Origin: Ideonella sp. MAG2 | GTDB taxonomy: Bacteria > Pseudomonadota > Gammaproteobacteria > Burkholderiales > Burkholderiaceae_C | Assembly: GCA_004359425.1 (NCBI GenBank) | Contig: PTEU01000001.1 | Location: forward strand, 222,069-286,068 | Direction of reading: 5' to 3' | Length of the DNA stretch: 64,000 bases | Notes under the pieces: generated by a model | Seen by the model: the letters and a program-made list of their open reading frames with translations, nothing else | Database searches by the model: none | Told to the model about the DNA's origin: nothing | Translations under genes and position numbers: made by a program | Shown here: positions 1-8,936 of the stretch, in pieces | How positions within the stretch are numbered: position 1 is the stretch's first letter | Layout: the number at the start of each line of letters is the position of its first letter

Positions 1-1
1 C

Positions 2-418
2 CTTCACACCGCGCAACTGGCCCGCTTCATGGCCTCTGCCGCAGACCTGGATGGCGATCTCAGCTATTTGGCGGCTGTGCTCTACAAGACGGGCCAGCTC
101 CTTCACCTCACCCTGCCAGCCAATGCCGGGCTGGACGAGCAAGACCAGAATGCGCCGACCCTGGCCGCACTGGCGGGCGAGCACTGGGGCCTGCCACCGC
201 CTGTTGTGCAGGTGCTGCGGGACCTGGCCGGGGTGCTCGACGATGCAGAGCTCGGCGGTGAACCCAGCCCGGCCCGCGTCATCTGCTGGGCGGCCAGCCT
301 GCTAGACCTGCCACCGCAGGAGGTCGCTGAGACCCACCCCACCGTGCTGGCCATCGCGCAAGCCTTGTCTCTCTCGCCCGCTACCCTGGTTCAGCAGTTG
401 AAGGCGGGGGATGGCTGA
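2..418 (+). CDS. HDOD-like domain protein, C-terminal part (5' end outside window)
   Basis: The frame is already open at base 2, so this is the C-terminal 138 residues of a longer protein. The visible part has an alpha-helical pattern resembling the end of an HDOD domain: a segment reading LSYLAAVLYKTGQLLHL, then a helix containing GEHWGLPPPVVQVL. In HDOD proteins these positions follow the degenerate HD core and precede the helix that ends with a leucine-proline turn. HDOD proteins are non-catalytic signalling scaffolds, often linked to c-di-GMP control. A diguanylate cyclase lies 1.5 kb downstream, but nothing ties the two directly. The first ATG, at 29, is internal to the open frame and is unlikely to be the true start. 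The domain call is by pattern only and moderately uncertain. Confidence 0.45.
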   Translation, partial: LHTAQLARFMASAADLDGDLSYLAAVLYKTGQLLHLTLPANAGLDEQDQNAPTLAALAGEHWGLPPPVVQVLRDLAGVLDDAELGGEPSPARVICWAASLLDLPPQEVAETHPTVLAIAQALSLSPATLVQQLKAGDG

Positions 419-426
419 TTTTTGCG

Positions 427-1776
427 TTACACGGTTGGGGCGGGGTTTGACGACGCCCCACACCAGGCCAACACCCCTTCACCCGCCACCCGGCCACTGG
501 CCATGCTGGCCGTCAGCAAATAGCCACCGGTAGGGGCGTCCCAGTCCAGCATTTCACCAGCGCAAAACAGGCCTGGCAGGTTGCGCACCATCAGGTGCTG
601 GTCCAGCGCGTCGAGCCGCACGCCCCCGGCACTGCTGATGGCCTCGTCCAGGGGCCTGGCTGCACGCGCAAGCAAGGGCAGGGCCTTGATGCGCGCGGCA
701 AGCCACCCCGGGTCGCGGCTCAGGCGGTTCCAGTCGTCCAGGCTCAGGCCTTCGCGCAGCAGGTTGGCGGGCGCACCGCTCAGCCCCGCCTTTTCCTTTA
801 AGTGGTTGGCCATAGAGCGCGTGCCTTGGCCGCTGGCCAGGGCTTTGTGCAATTCGGCCAGGCTGCGGTGCGGCAGCAAGTCCAGGCTCAGGGGTGCTTG
901 GCCCTCGTGGGCCAGGCGCTCCCGCAGCAAGCGGCTGGCGGCATACACCAATTGGCCCTCCAGGCCGGTGGCCGTCAACACGCATTCACCCAGGCGGTCA
1001 AAGTGTTCACCGTCCACGCCGTCGCAGGCCAGGCGCACATTTTTCAGCGGGGTGCCCGCCCAGCGCTCGGTAAGGTGGGCGCTCCAGCCGATGTCAAACC
1101 CGCAATTGCTGGGGGCCAGAGGCGTGACCGGCACGCCCGCCTGCTGCAAAGCAGCCACCCAGGCCCCGTCTGAGCCCAAGCGCGCCCAACTGCCGCCGCC
1201 CAGTGCCAGCACCAGGGCATCGGCCTGGTGCTGCGCTGGGCCTTGCGGGGTCTCAAAGCTCAGCGTCCAGCCGCTCTGGTTGGGTGTGCGCTTGGCCAGG
1301 CTCTGGGCCTGCCAGCGGTGGCGCTGATGAAAGCGCACCCCCGCCGCGCGCAGGCGCGAGAGCCAGGCGCGCAGCAGAGGCGCAGCCTTCATCTCGGCGG
1401 GGAAGACCTTGCCCGAACTGCCCACAAACGTGGCAATGCCCAGCCCTTGGGCCCAGGCCCGCAGGCCCTCGGGCGACAGCACCTCCAACCACGCCGCTAC
1501 CCGTTCGGCCTGGGGGCCATAGCGGCGCTGGAATGCAACACGGGGCTCGGCATGGGTCAGGTTCAAGCCCCCTTTGCCCGCCAGCAAAAACTTACGCCCC
1601 ACCGAGGGCATGGCGTCAAACACATCCACCTGGGCCCCGCCAGCGGCCAGGGTTTCAGCGGCCATCAGCCCAGCGGGGCCACCGCCCACCACGGCAACCC
1701 GCCAAGGAGGGGAGGCATTCCCCCCAGAAGAGGGCCTGCCCAAAGGGGCGCTGTGGTGCAGAGTGGAGGGGGTCAT
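427..1776 (-). CDS. HI0933-family FAD-dependent flavoprotein (BaiN/RdsA-like oxidoreductase)
   Basis: A 449-residue flavoprotein. After about 25 loosely conserved residues comes the dinucleotide-binding motif VAVVGGGPAGLMAAE, then GRKFLLAGKGGLNLTHAEP, the signature of the HI0933/TIGR03862 family. Further family features are LALGGGSWARLGSDG in the middle and LFCAGEMLDWDAPTGGYLL near the C-terminus, which closes the FAD site. The family is cytoplasmic and probably acts as a reductase; the physiological substrate of most members is not known. The chosen start (ATG at 1776) gives a 26-residue extension before the Rossmann strand. No closer ATG exists, although a GTG just before VAVVGGG is possible. 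It is divergent from the diguanylate cyclase and ends 8 bp after the stop of the preceding convergent gene. Confidence 0.85.
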   Translation of the reverse strand: MTPSTLHHSAPLGRPSSGGNASPPWRVAVVGGGPAGLMAAETLAAGGAQVDVFDAMPSVGRKFLLAGKGGLNLTHAEPRVAFQRRYGPQAERVAAWLEVLSPEGLRAWAQGLGIATFVGSSGKVFPAEMKAAPLLRAWLSRLRAAGVRFHQRHRWQAQSLAKRTPNQSGWTLSFETPQGPAQHQADALVLALGGGSWARLGSDGAWVAALQQAGVPVTPLAPSNCGFDIGWSAHLTERWAGTPLKNVRLACDGVDGEHFDRLGECVLTATGLEGQLVYAASRLLRERLAHEGQAPLSLDLLPHRSLAELHKALASGQGTRSMANHLKEKAGLSGAPANLLREGLSLDDWNRLSRDPGWLAARIKALPLLARAARPLDEAISSAGGVRLDALDQHLMVRNLPGLFCAGEMLDWDAPTGGYLLTASMASGRVAGEGVLAWCGASSNPAPTV

Positions 1777-1804
1777 GAGGCGTGGCAGTCTATGTCACGC
1801 TTGG

Positions 1805-1823
1805 CGTCACAGGCGGTGTGACG
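1805..1823. promoter_or_regulatory. Inverted repeat in divergent promoter region
   Basis: CGTCAC and GTGACG half-sites separated by 7 bp lie between the divergent flavoprotein and diguanylate cyclase genes. The spacing and position fit an operator for a dimeric regulator, but no regulator is identified. An A-rich stretch follows at 1828-1844, where a promoter for the cyclase could sit. Low confidence. Confidence 0.25.
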
Positions 1824-1919
1824 TGCCAAAGAAAAAGATACAAAATGTCACGCCTTAAGCGGCGTTCTGGCTTAACAGTCCCGAACTGGCGTCGAACAAG
1901 GCTTTAAAACCCTGCTGTC

Positions 1920-3023
1920 ATGTCTGTTCCTGACCGCCCCTCCTCCGACTCCCCCGAACGCGAAGGGGAATTGCGCACTTTGCGCTTGATGCTGCCCTTG
2001 GGTGCATTGGTGGTGATGGTGGTCGCCGCCTGGGAGCACGACCACGGCGTCCTGGCTTGGTGGGACCGCTGGCTTTACCCCTTGTTGATGTTGGTATTTG
2101 GCGGCGGCGGCCTGGCGCTTTGGCGCTGGCCTCAGTACCAAACCTGGATCAGGCTGCTCTCGGTGGTGGTGGGCAATCTCTATTTGTCCAGCGTGCTGCT
2201 GCTGCTGCTGTTCACCACTGACGGCCCAGTGAATCAATACGCCATGATGGTCACCATGATGTGGTTGCCCTTTGGCTACGGCTTGCTGTTTGTGATGCTG
2301 CGCGCCCGCACCGCCATGCTGCTGTCCCTCATTGTGATGGTGCTCACCTTCACACCCATTGGCGTGGCCTTGGCACTTGGTTTGCGGCCCAACTGGGGCC
2401 AAGCCTTTGCAACCACCATGCCGATGCTGGTGCTCGCCCAGGCGGTGTACCTTGTGCTGTTCATGGCCATCTCCGACCTGCGGGCTGGCTATCACCGCGC
2501 CAGAGCGCGCTTACAAGTGGCCCAAGAACTGGCCCTGAATGACGCGCTGACCGGCATTGGCAACCGCCGCGCCTTGCAAGAACATGTGCGGGCCGGGCTC
2601 TCAGCCGCCGAGCGGGGCGACTTGCCCACCAGCATCATCCTGATGGACGTAGACCTGTTCAAGGCGGTCAACGATGTCCATGGCCACACCACCGGCGACC
2701 GTGTGCTGGAGCAATTGGCTCAGCTCTTGACCGGCCAGTTGCGCGGCAGCGACCGCCTGGGCCGCTGGGGCGGCGAAGAGTTCATGGTGGTGGCCCAGGC
2801 CACACCCATCCATGCGGCCCTGGAGCTGGCCGAGCGCATTCGCAAGGCCGTGGCAGCCTTTGAATTTGCCCATGGGGACCCGGTGACTTTGTCTTTGGGT
2901 GTGACTCAAACCCTGCCTGGTGACACCGCCGACAGCCTGGTGCTGCGCGCTGACAAAGCGCTCTACCGCGCCAAGAATGCCGGCCGTAACCGGGTTGAGG
3001 CGCAGACGGTGATCACCGCGTAG
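1920..3023 (+). CDS. Membrane-bound diguanylate cyclase (GGDEF)
   Basis: Protein of 367 residues. The first ~185 residues contain six or so hydrophobic segments, then a linker (ARARLQVAQELALNDALTGIGNRRAL) leads into a GGDEF domain at about 205-365. The catalytic signature is intact as RWGGEEF (about residues 282-288). A product-inhibition I-site RGSD sits five residues before GGEEF, so feedback control by c-di-GMP is expected. The DALTGIGNRRAL motif marks the domain start. It would make c-di-GMP from two GTP at the inner membrane. The start at 1920 has no obvious Shine-Dalgarno, but no better ATG is near. It converges on recQ with a 14-bp gap. Confidence 0.92.
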   Translation: MSVPDRPSSDSPEREGELRTLRLMLPLGALVVMVVAAWEHDHGVLAWWDRWLYPLLMLVFGGGGLALWRWPQYQTWIRLLSVVVGNLYLSSVLLLLLFTTDGPVNQYAMMVTMMWLPFGYGLLFVMLRARTAMLLSLIVMVLTFTPIGVALALGLRPNWGQAFATTMPMLVLAQAVYLVLFMAISDLRAGYHRARARLQVAQELALNDALTGIGNRRALQEHVRAGLSAAERGDLPTSIILMDVDLFKAVNDVHGHTTGDRVLEQLAQLLTGQLRGSDRLGRWGGEEFMVVAQATPIHAALELAERIRKAVAAFEFAHGDPVTLSLGVTQTLPGDTADSLVLRADKALYRAKNAGRNRVEAQTVITA

Positions 3024-3037
3024 GCGGCTGCGCGGCT

Positions 3038-4957
3038 CTAGACCACCGCGTCCAGCACTCGCAAAATATCGCGGCCATAGGCCTCCAGCTTTTTGGCACC
3101 CACGCCGCTGATGTTGGCCAGGGCGTCCAGGGTGTCGGGAGCATCGGCCGCCATTTGCGCCAAGGTCGCGTCGTTGAACACGATATAGGCCGGCAGGTTG
3201 TGCTCTTTGGCGACCTCGCTGCGCCAGGTTTTGAGGGCGGCAAAGCGGGCCTGCCCCGCAGCGTCCAGCGTGGCGGCGGCGCGCGGCACTTTGGGGCTGA
3301 GACCAGCCTTGCTGCCGCTGCGTACACCACGGCTGCGGGGTGTGGGCGCGCGGGGTTCGCGCAGCTCAATCTTTACCTCGCCGCGCAACACGGCGCGGGC
3401 GCTGTCGGCCAAGCCTAAGGTGAAGTATTCGCCCTCGCTCACCACATGGCCCAGCGCAATCAACTGGCGGATCACGCCGCGCCATTGGGTCTCGGAGATG
3501 GCGCTGCCAATGCCCCAGGTCGAGAGCTTCTCGTGGCCGCGCTGGCGGGTCTTCTCGGTGGACTGGCCCCGCAGCACATCGATCAAATGCGCCGAGCCAA
3601 AACCAAAGCCCGAATGCTGGTGGCAGCGGTAAATGCAGGAGAGCGCCATGCGCGCGGCCTCGGTCGCGTCCCACCGCGCGGGGGGCTGCAGGCAGTTGTC
3701 GCAGTTCTCACACCGCCATCCTGGCTCACGCTCTTCGCCGAAGTATTGCAAGAGCCGCACACGCCGGCAGTCCAGGCTTTCGCTCAGGGCCAGCAGGGCG
3801 TCCAGCTTGCCGCGTTGCAGGCGCTTGAACTCCTCGCCCGCTGTGCTTTCGTCAATCATGCGGCGCTGGTTCACTACATCGGCCAGGCCGTAGCTCATCC
3901 AGGCGTTAGCCGCCTCGCCATCGCGCCCGGCGCGGCCTGTTTCTTGGTAGTAGCCTTCAATGTTCTTGGGCAAATCCAGGTGAGCCACAAAGCGTACATC
4001 GGGTTTGTCGATGCCCATGCCAAAAGCCACGGTGGCCACCATGATCAGGCCATCTTCGCGCAAGAAGCGGTCTTGGTGGCGGCGGCGGGTGTTGGCGTCC
4101 AGCCCGGCGTGATAGGGCAGGGCGCTCAAGCCCTCGTCTTGCAGCCACTCGGCGGTCTCTTCCACCTTTTTGCGGCTTTGGCAGTAGACGATGCCAGCAT
4201 CGCCCTCGTGCTCCTCGCGCAAAAAGCGCAGCAGTTGCAGCCGCGCGTTGTCCTTCTCCACAATCGTGTAGCGGATGTTGGGGCGGTCAAAACTGCTGAC
4301 AAAGCGCTGGGCGTTTTGTAGGCTCAGGCGCTCCAGAATGTCGGCCTGGGTGTGGCTGTCGGCAGTGGCGGTGAGCGCCATGCGCGGCACCCCGGCAAAG
4401 CGCTCGGTCAGCACACCCAGTTGCAAATACTCTTCGCGGAAGTCGTGGCCCCACTGGCTCACGCAGTGCGCCTCGTCAATTGCAAACAGGCTCAGCTTCT
4501 GGCGCTCGTGCAGCGACTCCAACATCGCCAAAAAGCGCGGGTGGGTAATGCGCTCTGGCGCGGCATACAGCAGCACCAACTTACCCGAGAGCAGGTCGCG
4601 CTCCACTTGCTGGGTGCCTGCGCTGTCCAGCGATGAGTTCAAAAACGCCGAGGGCACGCCGGCCTCGTCGAGCGCACCCACTTGGTCGTGCATCAGCGCA
4701 ATCAAGGGGCTGACCACAATGGTCACGCCCAGGCCTGCGCGGTGGCGGGCAATGGCCGGCACTTGGTAGCACAGGCTTTTGCCGCCGCCCGTGGGCATCA
4801 GCACCAGTGCGTCTTGGCCCTCGATCACACTGCGCACAATCGCCGCTTGGTGGCCCCGAAAGGCGGTGTAGCCAAAGACCTCGCGCAGAATCGACAGCGG
4901 GTCGGTGGAGCGAGGGTCGGCGCTGGGCAGGGTGGGGTCAAGAGTGGGCATGGGCAT
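3038..4957 (-). CDS. recQ: ATP-dependent DNA helicase RecQ
   Basis: A 639-residue superfamily 2 helicase with the full RecQ layout. Walker A is MPTGGGKS (near residue 55-61) and the DEAH box is [15 protein letters not shown] (about 159-173). A QxxGRAGRDG motif VI stretch is present in the second RecA domain, and four cysteines in CENCDNC plus an upstream partner form the RecQ-Ct zinc site. An HRDC domain at the end finishes with [17 protein letters not shown]. It unwinds DNA 3' to 5' in RecF-pathway repair and fork restart. The length is a little above the E. coli protein. The start overlaps the end of the upstream DUF3482 GTPase gene by 20 bp (or 14 bp if the second ATG is used), so the two are probably co-transcribed. 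Confidence 0.96.
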   Translation of the reverse strand: MPMPTLDPTLPSADPRSTDPLSILREVFGYTAFRGHQAAIVRSVIEGQDALVLMPTGGGKSLCYQVPAIARHRAGLGVTIVVSPLIALMHDQVGALDEAGVPSAFLNSSLDSAGTQQVERDLLSGKLVLLYAAPERITHPRFLAMLESLHERQKLSLFAIDEAHCVSQWGHDFREEYLQLGVLTERFAGVPRMALTATADSHTQADILERLSLQNAQRFVSSFDRPNIRYTIVEKDNARLQLLRFLREEHEGDAGIVYCQSRKKVEETAEWLQDEGLSALPYHAGLDANTRRRHQDRFLREDGLIMVATVAFGMGIDKPDVRFVAHLDLPKNIEGYYQETGRAGRDGEAANAWMSYGLADVVNQRRMIDESTAGEEFKRLQRGKLDALLALSESLDCRRVRLLQYFGEEREPGWRCENCDNCLQPPARWDATEAARMALSCIYRCHQHSGFGFGSAHLIDVLRGQSTEKTRQRGHEKLSTWGIGSAISETQWRGVIRQLIALGHVVSEGEYFTLGLADSARAVLRGEVKIELREPRAPTPRSRGVRSGSKAGLSPKVPRAAATLDAAGQARFAALKTWRSEVAKEHNLPAYIVFNDATLAQMAADAPDTLDALANISGVGAKKLEAYGRDILRVLDAVV

Positions 4958-6512
4958 CGCCCAGCATGGTACCTGCTGGCGGGGTTGCGCCCAGGGGCAA
5001 ACGCGGGGCCAGGAGCGCGTGCCGGTCCGGATAGAGCTGCAAGAGCGCGCCGCGCAACACGGCGTCCACCACGGTGTGCAAGCGCGCTTCGGCTTGGGGC
5101 GTGACCAAAACGGCGTCGGGCTCCGCCCACAGCGCTTGCAAGGTGTTGAGTTGTGGCTTCAGGGTGTGCTCCAGGGCTGCCAGCCATTGGGCGGTGGCCG
5201 CCTGCTGCTGCCACTGCCCTTGGCCACGGCCAAAGTGGGCCACGCCCAGATAGAGCACCACGGCCTTAGCCAAGCTCTCTTCGAGGGCTCGCGGGTCCCA
5301 GCGGATGACCTTTTTGTCTTGGTGGGTGACGACGTTATAACCCCCGGCAATGGCCGCCCCACCCAGGGCCCCGGCCACGCCGCCCACCAGCGCCCCCGCC
5401 CCCAGGCTCAGGCCGCCGGTCATCAAGTCCGCCCCCAAGCCTGTCAACATGCCGGAGAGCACGCCGCCCACCAAGGAGGCGCTGGATTTGTCCAACGGCG
5501 CAGACACGCGCCAGGCCTCAGTGGTCACGGCCAAAACGTCGGCGGCCGCCACGCCGTCCAAGCGGTGCAAGGCAATCAAGTGCGTGGCCAATCCTTGGGT
5601 ACGTTGTGCATAGCGCTGGGCCAGGTCGGCTTGCGCCTGCTCAGTGGGGTTGCCCGGCCCCGCTTTGTGCCAGGGCAGGTGTTGGCGCAGGCGCTCCAGC
5701 GTGCCCGTCAGGCCGCTGCTGCTGGCCTGGGCGGGGGCCAGTTCACAGCGGTCTCGCGCCGTCTCGATCAAGCAGTGAGTCAAGGCCGCTACCGAGGCCT
5801 CAAAGCGCACCAGGTGGGCCTGTTGCACCTGCTGCGCCAGGCCTTGGTAGCCAAGCTGGTCGGCCTCGGGCAGCACCCGGCCTATCTCGTCAAACAAGGT
5901 CAGCTCTTGCAGCCAGCAGCGGCTGAAGGCGTCCAGGTCTATCACCGTGCGCACCTCTGCATGGGCGGCCAGGGCGGAGCGCCATTGCTGCACCCGGTGG
6001 TCTCGCTGGGCCTCGTCGCTCAAGGCCCCGCCTTGGTTCAGGATCACCACCACCGGCTTGCCCACCCAGCGCAGCACCTCCATTTCCGGGGCCACATAGA
6101 CGGCGTCGTTCGGGCTCTCTAACAGGCTCACGGGGTAGAGCACCACATCGGCCTGGGTGCGCAGGGTGTGGGCCAGGCGCTGTGCCCGCCACAGGGCGGG
6201 CGTGCGCCAGCGGTCCCAGCACTCTCTCCGCAGCCAGCGCAGCCATGCACTGCGCCGCCGCAGGCGTTGGGCGAGGCGAAAGCTGTCGCCAAAACCGGGG
6301 GTGTCCCACAGCGCCAAGGTCTGGCCTTGCTCGTCGCGGGCCAGCTCATGGGCGGTGACCGCGCGGGTCACGTCCGGCGCATCGTGGACCTCGCCCACAT
6401 CTTGGCCCAGCAAGGTGCGCAGCAAGGCCGTTTTGCCCACATTGGTATGGGCGGCAATGAATAGCTGCCACTGCCGGGGTGGCTGGCTGGGGGTGGGCGT
6501 GTGCTCAGTCAT
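4938..6512 (-). CDS. DUF3482-type GTPase
   Basis: A 524-residue protein. The N-terminal GTPase domain has P-loop [13 protein letters not shown] (about 19-31), a T-containing switch I ([11 protein letters not shown]) and the G3 motif DTPGFGDS. After the G domain comes a long DUF3482 region with a glycine-rich hydrophobic hairpin ([17 protein letters not shown], then a second run ending GGAAIAGGY), which suggests membrane insertion. The family normally sits directly after a DUF2868 membrane protein, and that is the case here: its start overlaps the upstream gene's end by 8 bp. Function is unknown; the pair is assumed to act together at the inner membrane. Confidence 0.85.
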   Translation of the reverse strand: MTEHTPTPSQPPRQWQLFIAAHTNVGKTALLRTLLGQDVGEVHDAPDVTRAVTAHELARDEQGQTLALWDTPGFGDSFRLAQRLRRRSAWLRWLRRECWDRWRTPALWRAQRLAHTLRTQADVVLYPVSLLESPNDAVYVAPEMEVLRWVGKPVVVILNQGGALSDEAQRDHRVQQWRSALAAHAEVRTVIDLDAFSRCWLQELTLFDEIGRVLPEADQLGYQGLAQQVQQAHLVRFEASVAALTHCLIETARDRCELAPAQASSSGLTGTLERLRQHLPWHKAGPGNPTEQAQADLAQRYAQRTQGLATHLIALHRLDGVAAADVLAVTTEAWRVSAPLDKSSASLVGGVLSGMLTGLGADLMTGGLSLGAGALVGGVAGALGGAAIAGGYNVVTHQDKKVIRWDPRALEESLAKAVVLYLGVAHFGRGQGQWQQQAATAQWLAALEHTLKPQLNTLQALWAEPDAVLVTPQAEARLHTVVDAVLRGALLQLYPDRHALLAPRLPLGATPPAGTMLGDAHAHS

Positions 6513-7257
6513 GGTGGGTCAGGCGCTGCTCCAGGCCTTGCAGGTCTTCGGGGCGTACCGTGCTCAGGTTCACAAACAAGGGCCGCGCGCCCACCGCATC
6601 CAGCACCTGCCGCCATTGTTGGCGGCGAGTCTCTAGGCGTGCCACTTGCCCGGCGGGAAAGGCGGCCTCGTCCACCAAAGCCAGCACTGGCGTGCCCGTG
6701 GCCACGGCCTTGCGCACCTTGCCGAGCAGGGTGGCATGGAGGGCAGGCTCGGCCGTGGCGGTGACATTGAAGACCAGCAGCACCGCCACCTGCCCGTCCG
6801 GGTGCAGGGTGCGCTTCCAGTCTTGGGCGTCTTCGCCCATCAACACCGCCGGGTGGGTGGCAATGTCCACGGCTTGGCCGTAGACCTGCTGGAGCAGGCT
6901 TTGCAGCACGGTCATCAAGCCGCTGTGGATCTCATAGCGGAAGGGCACCAAGGCCACCGCAATGCGCTGCTTGCGCCAAGCCAGCCGCAGCGTGGTGAAG
7001 TAAGGGGCGCTCAATGCCAGCGGGAAAAAGCGTGTCCAGCGCCAGCGCCGCACGGCATGCAAACTAAACAAGCCCAAGCGAGGCAACAGCACCCACACCA
7101 ACACGGCAGCCGCATGCAGGTGAAAGAGCTGCTGCGCCGTGCGGTGCAGCACTTCAGGGTCTTGCGCTTGCGCCAGCGCTTGCAACTGCGGTAAGGGCAG
7201 GCCCATGAGCCAAGCGCCGGGGCTCATCACCACGTTAAAAAGCTGTTGAATCTGCAA
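6505..7257 (-). pseudogene. DUF2868 membrane protein, N-terminally truncated
   Basis: The 250-residue frame opens only at a TTG (7257) and has no ribosome site. Its sequence matches the C-terminal half of DUF2868 proteins: a membrane segment with VLLPRLGLFSLHAV, the downstream PYFTTLRLAW block, and a terminal alpha/beta region with VLALVDEAAFPAG and RRQQWRQVLDAVGARPLF. Members are usually about 450 residues, with an additional N-terminal domain and two more transmembrane helices that are missing here. The frame runs straight into the divergent cupin gene 8 bp away, leaving no room for promoters. I infer that a deletion (or an assembly gap) removed the 5' half. Its partner GTPase follows directly. 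Confidence 0.6.
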
Positions 7258-7265
7258 TCCGCAAT

Positions 7266-7721
7266 ATGGACGAGGCCCTGGCCGGGCCAGAGGCCCAGCA
7301 CTTCACACGGCCACCACGCTACACCTCCACCTTTGCCTCGCTGACCGAAGGCACCGCCGCCACGCAAATGGGCTGCAGCGTGGACGTGGTGCCCCCCGGC
7401 CAACAAAGCTGCCCCTACCACCTGCACCACGCGCAAGAAGAGATGTTCGTCATCTTGCAAGGCCAGGGCCACCTGCGCGTGGCGGGCGAGCTGCTGGCCG
7501 TGAAGGCGGGCGACGTGATCACCATCCCCCCCGGCCCTCTCTACCCACACCACCTGCTCAATACCTCAGACGCCGACCTTAAGTACCTGAGCATCAGCAC
7601 CCAAATTAAACCCGAGATCTGCGAGTACCCGGACTCCGCCAAATCCATGGCCTGGGCGCCGGGGGTGAAGCTGGTTCAGCGGGCGGGGGAGGCGTTGGAT
7701 TATTGGGAGGGGGAGGCTTGA
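7266..7721 (+). CDS. Cupin domain protein
   Basis: A 151-residue single-domain cupin. Cupin motif 1 is PYHLHHAQEEMFVILQGQGHLRV, with the expected metal ligands (H-x-H plus E). Motif 2 is GDVITIPPGPLYPHHLLNTS, with the last histidine ligand. A conserved tail, ICEYPDSAKS, is typical of a widespread subfamily of small metal-binding cupins, probably cytoplasmic, with no assigned reaction. The ATG lies 8 bp from the divergent DUF2868 frame, so its native promoter region may have been lost at that joint. Confidence 0.85.
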   Translation: MDEALAGPEAQHFTRPPRYTSTFASLTEGTAATQMGCSVDVVPPGQQSCPYHLHHAQEEMFVILQGQGHLRVAGELLAVKAGDVITIPPGPLYPHHLLNTSDADLKYLSISTQIKPEICEYPDSAKSMAWAPGVKLVQRAGEALDYWEGEA

Positions 7722-7761
7722 GGATCCACAATCGCCTTTGCATCCTTCAAGGAGTTCCGTT

Positions 7762-7941
7762 GTGCCCGCGAAGTCTAAAAAGCTCAGCCCTGCCGAGGTC
7801 GCCACTTTTGAGGCCAGCCGAGACCTGGGTGCCGAGATCCTTCAGTCCATCAAAGACATGAAGGCAGGCAAGGGAAAGGTTGTTGTTACTGCTGCGGTTG
7901 AACCCCAAGGCAGTATTCGTCCCAGTAGCGCTTTGGAGTAA
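7762..7941 (+). CDS. Small protein resembling the N-terminus of an HTH-type antitoxin
   Basis: A GTG at 7762 is preceded by a good AAGGAG Shine-Dalgarno (7749-7754), which favours this start over an upstream TTG in the same frame. The product is 59 residues: basic start, then LGAEILQSIKDMKAGKGKVV. That block is recalled from the N-terminus of Xre-type antitoxins of the HigA-like kind, where it precedes a helix-turn-helix (SPVxxARxxxGxSQxxFA). Here the helix-turn-helix is absent and the protein ends shortly after the block. It is therefore either a truncated antitoxin remnant or an independent small protein. No toxin gene is adjacent. Confidence 0.45.
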   Translation: MPAKSKKLSPAEVATFEASRDLGAEILQSIKDMKAGKGKVVVTAAVEPQGSIRPSSALE

Positions 7942-7992
7942 TGAAGAGGCTCTGCGCGCCCCAATGAGAGTCAGAGCAGGGATCAAGAGATC

Positions 7993-8304
7993 ATGAGTGA
8001 TGACCGAGGAACTCTGGCCAAGCATTCGACCTACCCGAAGCGCACGCCGAATCAAGAATCAGGCGGGTGCCTAGCCATTCTGTCCCTGTGCTTTTTGATC
8101 GGCGCAATGTGGTGGTCTTTGAGCTGGACATACCCGGACGGAAGCCGCATGGATTTCTGGGGTTTCGTCCAGTTCTGGTGCAGAGAGCTGTTTCTGGTGA
8201 TCGTCCCTGTGATCGCGCTAATGCTCATCGCAGTGGTGATCGTGATCAGGTGGATCAAAGCGCTCCTCGCCAAGCTCCTGCGAGGCTTAACGAAAAGGGA
8301 CTAG
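7993..8304 (+). CDS. Hypothetical two-helix membrane protein
   Basis: Protein of 103 residues. A polar N-terminus of about 24 residues is followed by one transmembrane helix (CLAILSLCFLIGAMWWSL) and, after a short aromatic loop, a second (ELFLVIVPVIALMLIAVVIVI) ending in a basic tail. No family is recognised. It lies in the accessory region 50 bp after the small antitoxin-like gene, on the same strand. Codon use is less GC-biased than in the housekeeping genes around it. The hydrophobic pattern argues that it is real. Confidence 0.55.
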   Translation: MSDDRGTLAKHSTYPKRTPNQESGGCLAILSLCFLIGAMWWSLSWTYPDGSRMDFWGFVQFWCRELFLVIVPVIALMLIAVVIVIRWIKALLAKLLRGLTKRD

Positions 8305-8307
8305 GTC

Positions 8308-8333
8308 CGCGCAGCGAAGCCGTGGGCTGCGCG
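8308..8333. repeat. 8-bp-stem hairpin between convergent genes
   Basis: CGCGCAGC and GCTGCGCG are perfectly complementary with a 10-bp loop. The hairpin sits just after the stop of the small membrane protein and before the convergent VOC gene. There is no T-run, so a factor-independent terminator is not supported; it could still slow polymerase or protect mRNA ends. Confidence 0.3.
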
Positions 8334-8445
8334 CACGAACCCTAAAGCCGTACTGGTGGCCTCGTCGGAGTAGTGCTTGGGCGCAGCCAAGTCAGGCGAG
8401 GAACAAGCTCATCAGAGCCGTAGCCGCCCGGCCAAGTACCGACCT

Positions 8446-8829
8446 TTAGCCGTTGTAGACGACGGCGATCTTGTTGCCCGTGGGGTCTCGCATATAGGCG
8501 GCATACCAGTTAGGCCCGTAGTCGGCACGCGGGCCAGCCGCCCCTTCGTCCTGAGCGCCTTGTGCCATCGCAGCCGCATAGAAGGCATCGACCTGGACGC
8601 GCGATGCCGCCGGAAAAGCCACCATCACCCCATTGCCTGCACTGGCCTGCTCACCATTGAAGGGCGTGCAGACCCATACCGTCGGGCCCTCACCACGGCC
8701 CCCTGCCGAGTAGCCCCGCCAGCCCGGAAAGTTGGCATGCGAGGACCAAGCGATGGTGGCCAGCACTTTGTCGTAGAAGGCATGGGCGACGGCGACGTCT
8801 TTGGCACCCAACGTAACGTACAAATTCAT
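8446..8829 (-). CDS. VOC-family (glyoxalase-like) protein
   Basis: A 127-residue protein. The start ATG at 8829 is chosen because a clear AGAGGA ribosome site precedes it; the longer frame upstream looks non-coding. It has the two-module beta-alpha-beta-beta-beta fold pattern of the vicinal oxygen chelate superfamily: an opening strand then DVAVAHAFYDKVLATIAW, and a closing module with YAAYMRDPTGNKIAVVYNG, the usual last-strand signature. Metal ligands are hard to assign. Members include glyoxalases, dioxygenases and drug-binding resistance proteins, and this one cannot be placed further. A LexA-type promoter lies 80 bp upstream, suggesting DNA-damage induction. Confidence 0.82.
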   Translation of the reverse strand: MNLYVTLGAKDVAVAHAFYDKVLATIAWSSHANFPGWRGYSAGGRGEGPTVWVCTPFNGEQASAGNGVMVAFPAASRVQVDAFYAAAMAQGAQDEGAAGPRADYGPNWYAAYMRDPTGNKIAVVYNG

Positions 8830-8907
8830 GATGTTTCCTCTGGAAATAAAGCTTGCGAGTGGCGACGTCAATGCGACGTCGTGCGTCCTCTGAAGTAGAA
8901 GATGCAT

Positions 8908-8936
8908 ACTGTATGTAATAACAGTGTTGCGTGCAA
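8908..8936 (-). promoter_or_regulatory. SOS promoter with LexA box upstream of the VOC gene
   Basis: On the minus strand, TTGCAC (8931-8936) and TACAGT (8908-8913) are spaced by exactly 17 bp. Overlapping the spacer and -10 is CTGT-N8-ACAG (8909-8924), which with its flanks matches 15 of 20 positions of the E. coli LexA consensus. The box is placed to block RNA polymerase, as in classical SOS genes. It reads toward the VOC gene at 8829. LexA in the host is assumed, not seen. Confidence 0.7.

Noticed and set aside
1203..1821. Overlapping plus-strand frames opposite the flavoprotein gene
   Set aside because: They are high-GC antisense shadows with proline/arginine-rich, domain-free translations.
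8280..8460. GCTTAAC near 8285 with the 8308-8333 hairpin as an integron attC site
   Set aside because: No matching GTTRRRY core follows within the usual 60-140 bp, and no integrase gene is in the window.
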